From Comamonadaceae bacterium (GTDB lineage: Bacteria; Pseudomonadota; Gammaproteobacteria; Burkholderiales; Burkholderiaceae_C), in the NCBI GenBank assembly GCA_947461325.1, contig CANHLD010000051.1, positions 1 through 10,651 on the forward strand: DNA of 10,651 bases. Direction: 5' to 3'. The notes below the pieces were generated by a model. The model was given only the letters and a program-made list of their open reading frames with translations, was not told where the DNA came from and did not search any database. Within the stretch, counting starts at the first letter, position 1; each line of letters starts with the position of its first letter. Shown here piece after piece: positions 1 through 6,885 of the stretch. Made by a program: the position numbers and the translations under genes.

Positions 1-2
1 CT

Positions 3-356
3 CTGCAATTTCACTGGGTGGAGTTGGAGCGCGTGGTGCGCATCGAAGGCCGCGTCGAAAAAATCAGCGCGGCTGACAGCGACACCTATTACCACTCGCG
101 CCCGCTGGCCTCACGCATAGGCGCGTGGGCCAGCCCGCAAAGCCAGACCATCGCTTCGCGCGAATGGCTTCAGCGTGAATTGAAAAACTATGCGGACAAA
201 TTTCAACAAGAACCACCTCGCCCGCCGCATTGGGGCGGTTACCGGCTGGTGCCTGACGCTTGGGAATTCTGGCAAGGCGGCGGCGCACGTTTGCATGACC
301 GCTTGCGATATGTCAAACAGCAAGACCAATGGTTAATGGAACGCTTAGCGCCTTGA
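3..356 (+). CDS. pdxH: Pyridoxamine 5'-phosphate oxidase, C-terminal part (5' end outside window)
   Basis: The frame is open from base 3 and ends at TGA 354-356, giving the last 117 residues of a protein that is normally a little over 200 residues long. PdxH is a cytoplasmic FMN enzyme that oxidises pyridoxine 5'-phosphate or pyridoxamine 5'-phosphate to pyridoxal 5'-phosphate (vitamin B6 salvage and final synthesis). Family marks seen here are the strand VRIEGRVEKIS, the block SRPLASRIGAWASPQSQ, and the C-terminal signature running from HWGGYRLVP through EFWQGG to RLHDR, which contains the conserved Arg/His that contact FMN and substrate phosphate in known family members. The GTG at 18-20 is an internal Val (the upstream in-frame codons read LQFHW, also family-like), so it is not the start. 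It converges on msrA with only 7 nt between the stops. There is no sign of damage in the visible part. Confidence 0.93.
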   Translation: MQFHWVELERVVRIEGRVEKISAADSDTYYHSRPLASRIGAWASPQSQTIASREWLQRELKNYADKFQQEPPRPPHWGGYRLVPDAWEFWQGGGARLHDRLRYVKQQDQWLMERLAP

Positions 357-363
357 ATGCCGC

Positions 364-912
364 TCAGGGCTTGAGCCATTCGCTGTAGTGCTGTCCCAGT
401 TTGCGCACCTTGGGTGCCACCACAAACGTGCAATAACCCTGGTCCGGGTTGTTGACAAAATAATTTTGGTGGTAGTCCTCGGCCGGCCAGTAGTGATCAA
501 GAGGCAACACCTCGGTGACGATGTTGCGGTCGTAGTCGCCCTGGCTGGTGACTTCAGAAATGAACTGCATCGCCGTCACCTGGTCGGCCTTGTCAGTGTA
601 ATAAATGCCGCTGCGGTATTGCGTGCCCGTGTCGTTGCCCTGGCGGTTCAAACTGGTCGGGTCATGAATGTCAAAAAAGATTTCCAGCAGTTGACGCAAA
701 GAGATGACGTCCCGGTCGTAACTGATTTGCACCACTTCATTAAAACCGGTGTCACCCCGGCATACCTGCTCGTAGCTGGGACGCCCGGGCATTAAACCGT
801 TGCAGTATCCGGACTCGACGCTGACCACGCCTTTCACGCGCTGGAAGACCGCCTCGGTACACCAGAAACAGCCGCCGCCTAATGTGATGTTTTTGATGTT
901 TGACATGTTCAT
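364..912 (-). CDS. msrA: Peptide methionine sulfoxide reductase MsrA
   Basis: This 182-residue protein reduces methionine-S-sulfoxide in proteins and free methionine, using thioredoxin as electron donor; it is expected in the cytoplasm because no signal peptide is visible. The catalytic motif GGGCFWCTE begins at residue 12, so Cys15 is the predicted nucleophile, with Cys18 three residues on. Cys161 in GYCTFVV, near the C-terminus, is a candidate resolving cysteine. The middle carries the family segments YEQVCRG, EVVQ and QYRSGIYY. There is no fused MsrB domain, and the length fits single-domain MsrA. Two variations: the usual GYAGG loop reads GYCNG (extra Cys37), and the usual TGHAE reads TGFNE, keeping the Glu (Glu59) but losing the His. 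The start is taken at ATG 912-910; a second ATG two codons in (906-904) is equally possible, and neither has a strong Shine-Dalgarno. Confidence 0.95.
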   Translation of the reverse strand: MNMSNIKNITLGGGCFWCTEAVFQRVKGVVSVESGYCNGLMPGRPSYEQVCRGDTGFNEVVQISYDRDVISLRQLLEIFFDIHDPTSLNRQGNDTGTQYRSGIYYTDKADQVTAMQFISEVTSQGDYDRNIVTEVLPLDHYWPAEDYHQNYFVNNPDQGYCTFVVAPKVRKLGQHYSEWLKP

Positions 913-1006
913 ACGTTGATCTTATACAAACCACTGTGTAATGGCCGTACCCCCAACCAATTCACCTACACGCGCTGGTGATGCGGGTTGTGGGACACTT
1001 CAATCC

Positions 1007-1765
1007 ATGTTTTCACTCGGCTTCCTTAAACCTCTGTTGACGGCGCTTGTGCTGCCACCCGGCGGTCTGTTGTTGTTGATCTTTCTGGCCGGTTTGTTGG
1101 TACGCAAATTCCAACGAGCAGCAAGGGTTGCGGTGCTGATCTGCAGCCTGGCGATGTGGCTTTTGGCCTGTGACGCTACCGCCTATGGCTTAAACCGCCT
1201 GCTGCTGACAAGCTACGCGCCGGTCAGCGCAAAGGACTTGGACAAGGCACAGGCCATCGTCGTGCTGGGCGGCGGCGTGGAGCAATTCGCGCCGGAATAC
1301 GGCGGCGAGGAACTGACGGATATCGCCTACAAACGTCTGGCATACGCGACTTTATTGGCCAAGCGCACTGAGTTGCCCATGCTTTACGCGGGCGGAAAAG
1401 GCTGGGCGGCATCGGACAGCCAACGGCACAGCGAAGCTGAGGTGGCTGAGCAAACTTTGGCGCGCGATTTTGACAGGCAACTTCGCTGGCAGGACAGCAC
1501 ATCACGCGACACCCGTGAGAACGCTTTGCGTGCATTCGAAATTTTGTCACCAGGGGGTATCCAACGCATTGCGTTGGTGACCAATGATTGGCACATGCAG
1601 CGCAGTGTGCGCAATTTTGAGCAAGCGGGGTTTGAGGTCATGCCCGCGCCGATGGGTTATTTGCAGCCGCCTGTGAATTTGCCGATTGATTTTTTTCCCA
1701 CTGCCAACGGCTTGAGGCACAGTTATTGGGTGTTGAGGGAGTGGTTGGGTATACGGCTGACCTAA
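1007..1765 (+). CDS. YdcF/ElyC-like DUF218 membrane protein
   Basis: The 252-residue product has two hydrophobic N-terminal segments (about residues 9-31 and 40-56) followed by a soluble DUF218 domain (about 82-220). Family marks are the first strand and Gly loop AIVVLGGGVEQF (83-94), the YAGG strand end (127-130), an acidic SEAEVAE helix, STSRDTRENA (164-173) and the VTNDWHMQRS motif (191-200) with PAPMGY after it. Members related to E. coli ElyC and SanA affect envelope and peptidoglycan or lipid-carrier homeostasis, but the chemistry is not settled, so I give no gene symbol. The frame is open back to ATG 941. I prefer ATG 1007 because it puts the first membrane segment at the N-terminus, as in relatives I recall, whereas the 22 upstream residues look like non-coding sequence read through. 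It diverges from msrA and is probably transcribed separately from the efflux genes that follow. Confidence 0.82.
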   Translation: MFSLGFLKPLLTALVLPPGGLLLLIFLAGLLVRKFQRAARVAVLICSLAMWLLACDATAYGLNRLLLTSYAPVSAKDLDKAQAIVVLGGGVEQFAPEYGGEELTDIAYKRLAYATLLAKRTELPMLYAGGKGWAASDSQRHSEAEVAEQTLARDFDRQLRWQDSTSRDTRENALRAFEILSPGGIQRIALVTNDWHMQRSVRNFEQAGFEVMPAPMGYLQPPVNLPIDFFPTANGLRHSYWVLREWLGIRLT

Positions 1766-1778
1766 ATAACCTTTGCGG

Positions 1779-1807
1779 TTGACCCCGAAAACCCGACAGG
1801 TTACATT
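1779..1807 (+). promoter_or_regulatory. Candidate sigma-70 promoter for the tetR-efflux operon
   Basis: TTGACC (1779-1784) and TACATT (1802-1807) are separated by 17 bases. They match the -35 consensus at 5/6 and the -10 consensus at 4/6. Transcription would start near 1813-1815, leaving a leader of only about 15 nt before the ATG at 1829, with no clear Shine-Dalgarno. The -10 box overlaps the left end of the palindrome described next. This is read by eye only. Confidence 0.5.
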
Positions 1808-1828
1808 ACTAACCAGTCGGTCATTAAT
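1805..1828 (+). promoter_or_regulatory. Candidate TetR-family operator (imperfect 24-bp palindrome)
   Basis: The half-sites ATTACTAACC (1805-1814) and GGTCATTAAT (1819-1828) are inverted repeats: 8 of 12 base pairs of the 24-bp dyad are symmetric, with strictly matched ATTA/TAAT ends and ACC/GGT core arms. The palindrome overlaps the -10 box, covers the expected transcription start and ends against the ATG of the TetR-type gene. Size, symmetry and position are typical for an autoregulated TetR/AcrR repressor. That the neighbouring repressor binds it is inferred. Confidence 0.55.
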
Positions 1829-2485
1829 ATGCTCACCACCATCCCACACTCCTCCATTGAGCCACAACAAGGCAAGCGCGAGCGTCGCAAAGAAGCCCGT
1901 CCGCAGGAGCTATTAGGGGCGGCGCTGAGTTTGTTTGTTGAAAAAGGTTTTGCCGCGACCAAGGTTGAAGAAATCGCAGCACGCGCAGGTGTTTCCAAAG
2001 GCACACTTTTTTTGTATTTCAATTCCAAAGAAGATTTGTTCAAGGCCGTCATTCGCGCCAATTTGTCCGAACACTTTCCTGTCTGGAACAAAGAATTTGC
2101 CGATTTCAAAGGCAGTACCGAAGACATGGTGAACTACGCCATGCAATCCTGGTGGCAGCGCATTGGCAATACAGAGGCCAGCGGCATCACCAAACTGGTG
2201 ACCAGCGAAGCCAGCAATTTCCCGGATGTGGTGCAGTTTTACGAAACCGAGGTCATGCGTCCCGGCCAGGCCTTGTTCAAAAAAATTCTGCAACGTGGCA
2301 TTGACAATCGAGAATTCAGAGCCATTGATACAGACACAGCGGTTTACAGCTTGGTATCGGTCATTTTGTTCCTCAGCATGTGGAAGCATTCACTCTCCGC
2401 ATGTGTTGACTCTTCAACTTTCAAGCCAGAAGTTTTTTTGCAATCGCATGTTCACGCCTTGATGCATGGCTGGCTAAACAGATAA
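1829..2485 (+). CDS. TetR/AcrR-family transcriptional repressor of the efflux operon
   Basis: This 218-residue protein has the classic TetR layout. A basic N-terminal tail is followed by a three-helix DNA-binding domain at about residues 26-72, with the helix-turn-helix within KVEEIAARAGVSKGTLFLYF (45-64) and the SKEDLF segment that leads into helix 4. The rest (about 75-218) is an all-helical ligand-binding and dimerisation region, poorly conserved as expected, so the inducer cannot be predicted. It heads a same-strand run with a membrane fusion protein starting 31 nt after its stop, which makes it the likely local regulator of that pump. A palindrome directly before its start suggests it also represses itself. 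ATG 1829 is the only reasonable start: the next Met lies beyond the DNA-binding domain. Ribosome binding looks weak. A run of seven T (2007-2013) lies in the helix-turn-helix coding region. Confidence 0.9.
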   Translation: MLTTIPHSSIEPQQGKRERRKEARPQELLGAALSLFVEKGFAATKVEEIAARAGVSKGTLFLYFNSKEDLFKAVIRANLSEHFPVWNKEFADFKGSTEDMVNYAMQSWWQRIGNTEASGITKLVTSEASNFPDVVQFYETEVMRPGQALFKKILQRGIDNREFRAIDTDTAVYSLVSVILFLSMWKHSLSACVDSSTFKPEVFLQSHVHALMHGWLNR

Positions 2486-2516
2486 CCTATCTATTGAAAA
2501 ACCGGAGCTTATCTAC

Positions 2517-3680
2517 ATGAAATTGAGATCCAAAATTACTTGGATATTGCTCAGCGCAATCGTGATCGCAGCAGTGGGCTACTGGCAAATGCGAAAAAAC
2601 AGCGCGACTGCCCAAGCCGTCGCCACTGCTCCGGCAGCGACCAACGACACCCCTGCCAGTGAGTTGCTAACCTCCAATGTCACTACTTTAGAGTTGCAAA
2701 CCCTGCGGCACACCTTGCCTGTGTCGGGCAACCTCAAAGCCCTCAACACAGTCACCATCAAAGCGCGGGTTTCCGGTGAATTGCTGATGTTGAATGGCCG
2801 CGAAGGCGACAGTGTCAAAGCCGGACAAACCATCGCCAAAATCGATCCCGCCGAGTTCCAACGCAAGCTGCGTCAAGCCGAGCAGCAAGCCGATGCCGCC
2901 AAATCGCAAATCGATATTGCCCAGCGTCAATTCGACAACAACAAAGCCTTGGTAGACCAAGGCTTCATCTCCAAAACCGCGCTTGAAGCTTCTGAGGCCA
3001 CGCTATTAGGCGCCAAAGCCACTTTCAACGCTGCCTCTGCGGGCGCGGATGTGGCTCGAAAATCCTTGGACGACACGGTCTTGATCTCTCCCATCAACGG
3101 ACAAATTGCTGCGCGCTTGGCGCAACCCGGCGAGCGCGTCTCCATTGATCAAAAACTCTTAGACATTGTTGACCTGAGCAGTTTGGAATTGGAGGCCACG
3201 CTCAGTCCGGCTGACTCCATCGAAGTGCGTGTCGGTCAAACTGCCCTGCTCACCCTCGAAGGGAATGACGTACCGGTCTACGCTGTGGTTCAGCGTATCA
3301 ATCCGAATGTGCAGGCTAACAGCCGCAGCGTGCTGGTCTACCTGCGTTTGCAAAACGTCCAAGGTCTGCGTCAAGGTTTGTATGGTCAAGGCCAATTGGA
3401 ATTGGGTCGTCAGCAAGTGTTGGCTTTGCCGCTTGAAATGGTACGCACTGACAAACCCCAGCCTTATGTCCAATTGCTGGTCAACGGCCAAGTGGTTCAC
3501 CAGATTGTCAGTCTGGGCAGGCGCGGCAATATCGGCAAAGACGATGCAACCGTTTGGGTCGAAGTCAAAGGCATTGACAACGGCGCACAAGTTTTGTCTT
3601 CACGTGCCGGTTTGATGCGCGAAGGACTGCGCTTGAACATCGTTTCTGCCCCTTCGCCAGCCGCTACAGCGAAGCCATAA
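2517..3680 (+). CDS. RND efflux periplasmic adaptor (membrane fusion protein, AcrA/MdtA-like)
   Basis: This 387-residue protein is the periplasmic adaptor that joins an RND pump to a TolC-type duct. An N-terminal hydrophobic segment (about residues 8-22) after a Lys/Arg-containing start looks like a signal anchor; there is no lipobox Cys, unlike AcrA. The fold can be followed in order: first lipoyl half (about 66-112, with SGELLMLNGREGDSVKAGQ), alpha-hairpin (about 113-182), second lipoyl half (ISPINGQIAARLAQPGERV), beta-barrel (about 218-295) and membrane-proximal domain to the end. At the hairpin tip the TolC-docking R-x3-L-x6-S pattern keeps Leu145 and Ser152, but the Arg position is Asn141. 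GGAG at 2504-2507 sits 9 nt before ATG 2517. The pump gene begins 3 nt after its stop, so the two are clearly co-expressed. The substrate cannot be deduced. Confidence 0.94.
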   Translation: MKLRSKITWILLSAIVIAAVGYWQMRKNSATAQAVATAPAATNDTPASELLTSNVTTLELQTLRHTLPVSGNLKALNTVTIKARVSGELLMLNGREGDSVKAGQTIAKIDPAEFQRKLRQAEQQADAAKSQIDIAQRQFDNNKALVDQGFISKTALEASEATLLGAKATFNAASAGADVARKSLDDTVLISPINGQIAARLAQPGERVSIDQKLLDIVDLSSLELEATLSPADSIEVRVGQTALLTLEGNDVPVYAVVQRINPNVQANSRSVLVYLRLQNVQGLRQGLYGQGQLELGRQQVLALPLEMVRTDKPQPYVQLLVNGQVVHQIVSLGRRGNIGKDDATVWVEVKGIDNGAQVLSSRAGLMREGLRLNIVSAPSPAATAKP

Positions 3681-3683
3681 ACC

Positions 3684-6600
3684 ATGTGGTTCACCCAAGT
3701 CAGTCTTCGCAATCCGGTGTTCGCCACCATGGTCATGCTGACCTTGGTGGTATTGGGCATGTTTTCTTTTCAGTCACTGAAAATTGACCAATTCCCAAAT
3801 ATTGATTTGCCAGTGGTGGTGATCACCACCGAATACCCGGGCGCATCACCGGAAATTGTTGAAAGCGAAGTCAGTAAAAAAATTGAAGAAGCGGTCAATT
3901 CAACCGCAGGTATCAGCGCGCTGACATCCCGCAGTTACGAAGGTTTATCAGTCGTGATTGTTGAATTCCAATTGAATATCAACGGGCGCAAAGCAGCGGA
4001 TGACGTGCGGGAAAAAGTCTCCAACGTGCATCCGTTTTTACGCACAGAAGTCAAAGAGTCACGTATTTTGCGGTTTGATCCATCGAGCCGTCCTATCTGG
4101 TCCTTGGCGGTCGTGACCGACTTGGCTTCCTTGCCTGCCGGTGTTAAACCGCTGACGCAAGTTGAGATGACCAATTGGGCTGACCAGGTACTCAAGAAGC
4201 GGCTCGAAAACGTCCGTGGTGTCGGTTCCGTGTTGCTGGTCGGTGGCACCAAACGTGAAATCAATTTGTACCTCAACCCGCAGGCCATGGAGTCACTAGG
4301 CATCACAGCGCAGCAAGTGGTGGATGCCGTTAGCAATGAAAACCAAGACTTGCCGGTAGGTTCCATCCGCTCGATCCAACAAGACCGGGTGGTACAAGTG
4401 CAAGGTCGCATGCAACGGCCTGAGGACTTTGGCAACATCATCGTAGCGCGCAAGGCAGGCAGCATGGTGCGGTTGTCGCAGGTCGCGCGTGTGAACGATG
4501 GTGCGCAGGAGTTGGAGAATTTGGCGCTTTACAACGGCGAAAGAACCCTGCTTTTGTCGGTGCAAAAATCTCAAGACGACAACACCATTGAAGTGGTGGA
4601 TGGTTTGATGAAAACCGTCAATGACTTACAAGCGCAGTTGCCGCCGGGTGTCAAACTTCAAAATATTTACGATGGCTCGCGTCAGATCCGCGTCGGCGTG
4701 AACAACGTGCGCAAAACATTGATCGAAGGCTCCTTGCTGACGGTATTGATTGTATTTTTGTTTCTCAATTCATGGCGCTCCACCATCATCACCGGCTTGA
4801 CGTTGCCGATTGCCATCATCGGTACTTTCTGGTTCATGGGCATGCTGGGTTTCACCATCAACATGATCACTTTGATGGCCTTGTCCCTGTGCATCGGCTT
4901 GTTGATTGATGATGCGATTGTGGTTCGCGAGAACATTGTGCGGCATGTGCAAATGGGCAAGTCTGCATTCAACGCCGCCTTGGAAGGCACCCGAGAAATC
5001 GGGCTTGCTGTGTTGGCCACGACGTTTTCCATCGTCGCTGTGTTTTTGCCCATTGGTTTCATGCAGGGCATCATTGGAAAATTCTTTCACGAATTCGGCC
5101 TGACGATTGTGGCCGCGGTGCTCATTTCGATGTTCGTGAGTTTCACCTTGGATCCCATGCTCTCCAGCGTCTGGCACGACCCGAGCATCCATCGTGATGG
5201 CGAGCATTCAAGCAAGCGCAGTTTTTATGACAAAACGATTGGCCGGGTGACGCAATGGTTTGAAGATGGCACCCACAGCCTCGGACTGGTGTATCAAAAA
5301 TTACTGAGTCTTGCGCTCAAGCACAAGTTGGTGACGGTGTTCTTGGCCATTGGTATTTTTGTCTCCAGTGTTTTCATGGTGCGTTTTTTGGGCACTGAGT
5401 TTGTGCCCAAAGCAGATTTCTCTGAAGCCAGTGTGACTTTCTACGTCCCTGTCGGCTCCTCTTTACAAGTCACCGAAGCAAAAGCGCGTGAAGTAGAAAC
5501 CATGCTGCGCAGTTTCCCGGAAGTTCGCTATACCTTGAGCACCATCAACACCGGCAACGCCAACGGAAAAATTTACGCCAATATCTATTACCGTTTGGTC
5601 GACCGCAGTAAGCGTCAGCTGAATGTGAATGATTTCACACCCATGATTCGCGAACGTTTGCAACGCATGGGTGGCATCACCGTCACCCATGTCGGCTTGT
5701 TGGACTCTGTAGGCGGCAGCAAACAAATCGAGTTTTACCTGCTCGGCCCTGACCAAGCTGAACTCGAAAGACTGGCCGCATTGGTGATGAACAAACTCAA
5801 CGGCATCAAAGGTTTGGTGGATATCGAGTCCAGCGTCAAGCCTAACAAGCCGACCATTGACATCACGGTCAAGCGCGAAGCAGCCGCAGACTTCGGGCTG
5901 GGTGTGGGCAGCATTGCCAACCAATTGCGCACCTTGGTCGCCGGACAAAACGTCGGTGTCTGGCGCGCCGGTAACGATCAGACTTACGATGTGTTGGTGC
6001 GACTGGATCCGGCCATGCGAACCTACGCGCATGACTTGGAAAGACTGCCATTCAGTGTCGGCCAAGGCTCTGACGGCAGCAGCCGCAATGTGCGCTTGAA
6101 CCAGGTGGCCAACGTCACCGAAAGTGTGGGCCCGAACCAGATCAACCGGCGCGAGTTGTCTCGTGAAGTAGCCTTTAGCGCCAATGCCTATGGCCGCGCC
6201 ACCGGCGAAATATCCAAAGACATACAAACAGTCATGGCTGAAATTCCCATGCCGGATGGTTACCGTTACCAGTTCGGTGGTTCGACCAAAAACATGAAGG
6301 AATCTTTTCAATATGCGTTGGTTGCTTTGGCCATGGGCGTGATCTTCATCTACATGATTCTGGCCAGTCAATTCAAAAGTTTTCTGCAACCGCTGGCACT
6401 GATGACGGCCTTACCTTTGACACTCATCGGCGTTGTCGCGGCGCTCATGGCGTTTCGCTCAACCCTATCCATGTTCTCAGTCATCGGCGTGATCATGCTG
6501 ATGGGATTGGTCACCAAAAACGCCATCTTGCTGCTGGACTTTGCGATACGCGCACAAGAAGGTTTGGACCGCGGCGACGGCACACGGGACGCACCACTTG

Positions 6601-6884
6601 ACAGAACCAGTGCCCTGCTGCTGGCCGCTCATGTGCGGCTGCGCCCGATTTTGATGACCACGCTGGCCATGATTTTCGGCATGGTACCGCTCGCCTTTTC
6701 CGTCTCTGAAGGGTCTGAACAACGCGCACCGCTGGGTCAAGCCGTCATCGGTGGCGTGATCACTTCCTCCATACTGACACTGGTCGTGGTGCCAGTGGTC
6801 TATTGCTATATCGATGACTTGAGCCAATGGTTGAAAAAACTCTGGCGGGGCAAGTCAACACCTGCGCAAGGTGGCGCTGTATAG
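3684..6884 (+). CDS. RND (HAE-1 type) proton-driven efflux pump, inner membrane
   Basis: At 1066 residues this is a full-length RND transporter of the AcrB/MexF/MdtB type, which exports hydrophobic or amphiphilic compounds in exchange for protons. Twelve membrane segments can be placed: one near the N-terminus (about 10-30), five at about 343-492, one at about 546-570 and five at about 875-1043, with two large periplasmic loops between. The proton-relay residues known from AcrB are all present: Asp409 and Asp410 in GLLIDDAIV (TM4), Lys945 in GLVTKNAI (TM10), and Arg985 and Thr992 in RLRPILMTT (TM11). The conserved opening, including FPNIDLPVV and YPGASPE, is intact. The loop between TM10 and TM11 is about nine residues longer than in AcrB (Lys-to-Arg distance 40 against 31). 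It follows the adaptor by 3 nt, and the reading frame of the next gene overlaps or abuts its end. Substrate range is unknown. Confidence 0.96.
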   Translation: MWFTQVSLRNPVFATMVMLTLVVLGMFSFQSLKIDQFPNIDLPVVVITTEYPGASPEIVESEVSKKIEEAVNSTAGISALTSRSYEGLSVVIVEFQLNINGRKAADDVREKVSNVHPFLRTEVKESRILRFDPSSRPIWSLAVVTDLASLPAGVKPLTQVEMTNWADQVLKKRLENVRGVGSVLLVGGTKREINLYLNPQAMESLGITAQQVVDAVSNENQDLPVGSIRSIQQDRVVQVQGRMQRPEDFGNIIVARKAGSMVRLSQVARVNDGAQELENLALYNGERTLLLSVQKSQDDNTIEVVDGLMKTVNDLQAQLPPGVKLQNIYDGSRQIRVGVNNVRKTLIEGSLLTVLIVFLFLNSWRSTIITGLTLPIAIIGTFWFMGMLGFTINMITLMALSLCIGLLIDDAIVVRENIVRHVQMGKSAFNAALEGTREIGLAVLATTFSIVAVFLPIGFMQGIIGKFFHEFGLTIVAAVLISMFVSFTLDPMLSSVWHDPSIHRDGEHSSKRSFYDKTIGRVTQWFEDGTHSLGLVYQKLLSLALKHKLVTVFLAIGIFVSSVFMVRFLGTEFVPKADFSEASVTFYVPVGSSLQVTEAKAREVETMLRSFPEVRYTLSTINTGNANGKIYANIYYRLVDRSKRQLNVNDFTPMIRERLQRMGGITVTHVGLLDSVGGSKQIEFYLLGPDQAELERLAALVMNKLNGIKGLVDIESSVKPNKPTIDITVKREAAADFGLGVGSIANQLRTLVAGQNVGVWRAGNDQTYDVLVRLDPAMRTYAHDLERLPFSVGQGSDGSSRNVRLNQVANVTESVGPNQINRRELSREVAFSANAYGRATGEISKDIQTVMAEIPMPDGYRYQFGGSTKNMKESFQYALVALAMGVIFIYMILASQFKSFLQPLALMTALPLTLIGVVAALMAFRSTLSMFSVIGVIMLMGLVTKNAILLLDFAIRAQEGLDRGDGTRDAPLDRTSALLLAAHVRLRPILMTTLAMIFGMVPLAFSVSEGSEQRAPLGQAVIGGVITSSILTLVVVPVVYCYIDDLSQWLKKLWRGKSTPAQGGAV
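6868..6874 (+). promoter_or_regulatory. Shine-Dalgarno for the Pcm-like gene, inside the pump gene
   Basis: AAGGTGG lies within the last codons of the RND gene, 11 nt before ATG 6886 (2 nt after the pump stop TAG 6882-6884). Neither downstream ATG (6898 or 6916) has a recognisable ribosome-binding sequence. The site therefore favours 6886 and suggests translational coupling with the pump. Confidence 0.4.
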
Positions 6885-6885
6885 A

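Noticed and set aside
362..376. Inverted repeat GCTCA/TGAGC with a 5-base loop at the pdxH/msrA convergent end.
   Set aside because: The stem is only 5 bp and no T-run follows on either strand, so it is not supported as a terminator.
916..942. A possible promoter TTGATC ... TGTAAT before the DUF218 gene.
   Set aside because: The spacer is only 15 bases, too short to call with confidence. A promoter somewhere in this divergent gap is likely, but I cannot place it.
941..1006. A 22-codon N-terminal extension of the DUF218 protein from ATG 941.
   Set aside because: The extension is Pro/Gly/Thr-rich and not family-like, and it would place a polar tail before the first membrane segment.
2480..2492. 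Small inverted repeat AGATA/TATCT over the tetR stop, considered as a second operator.
   Set aside because: The arms are 5 bp and do not resemble the palindrome at 1805-1828; such a match is likely by chance.
5463..6389. A 308-codon open frame on the minus strand, opposite the RND gene.
   Set aside because: It is antisense to strongly conserved coding sequence of the pump. The translation is rich in His, Gln and Val with no recognisable domain, as expected from a codon-bias shadow.
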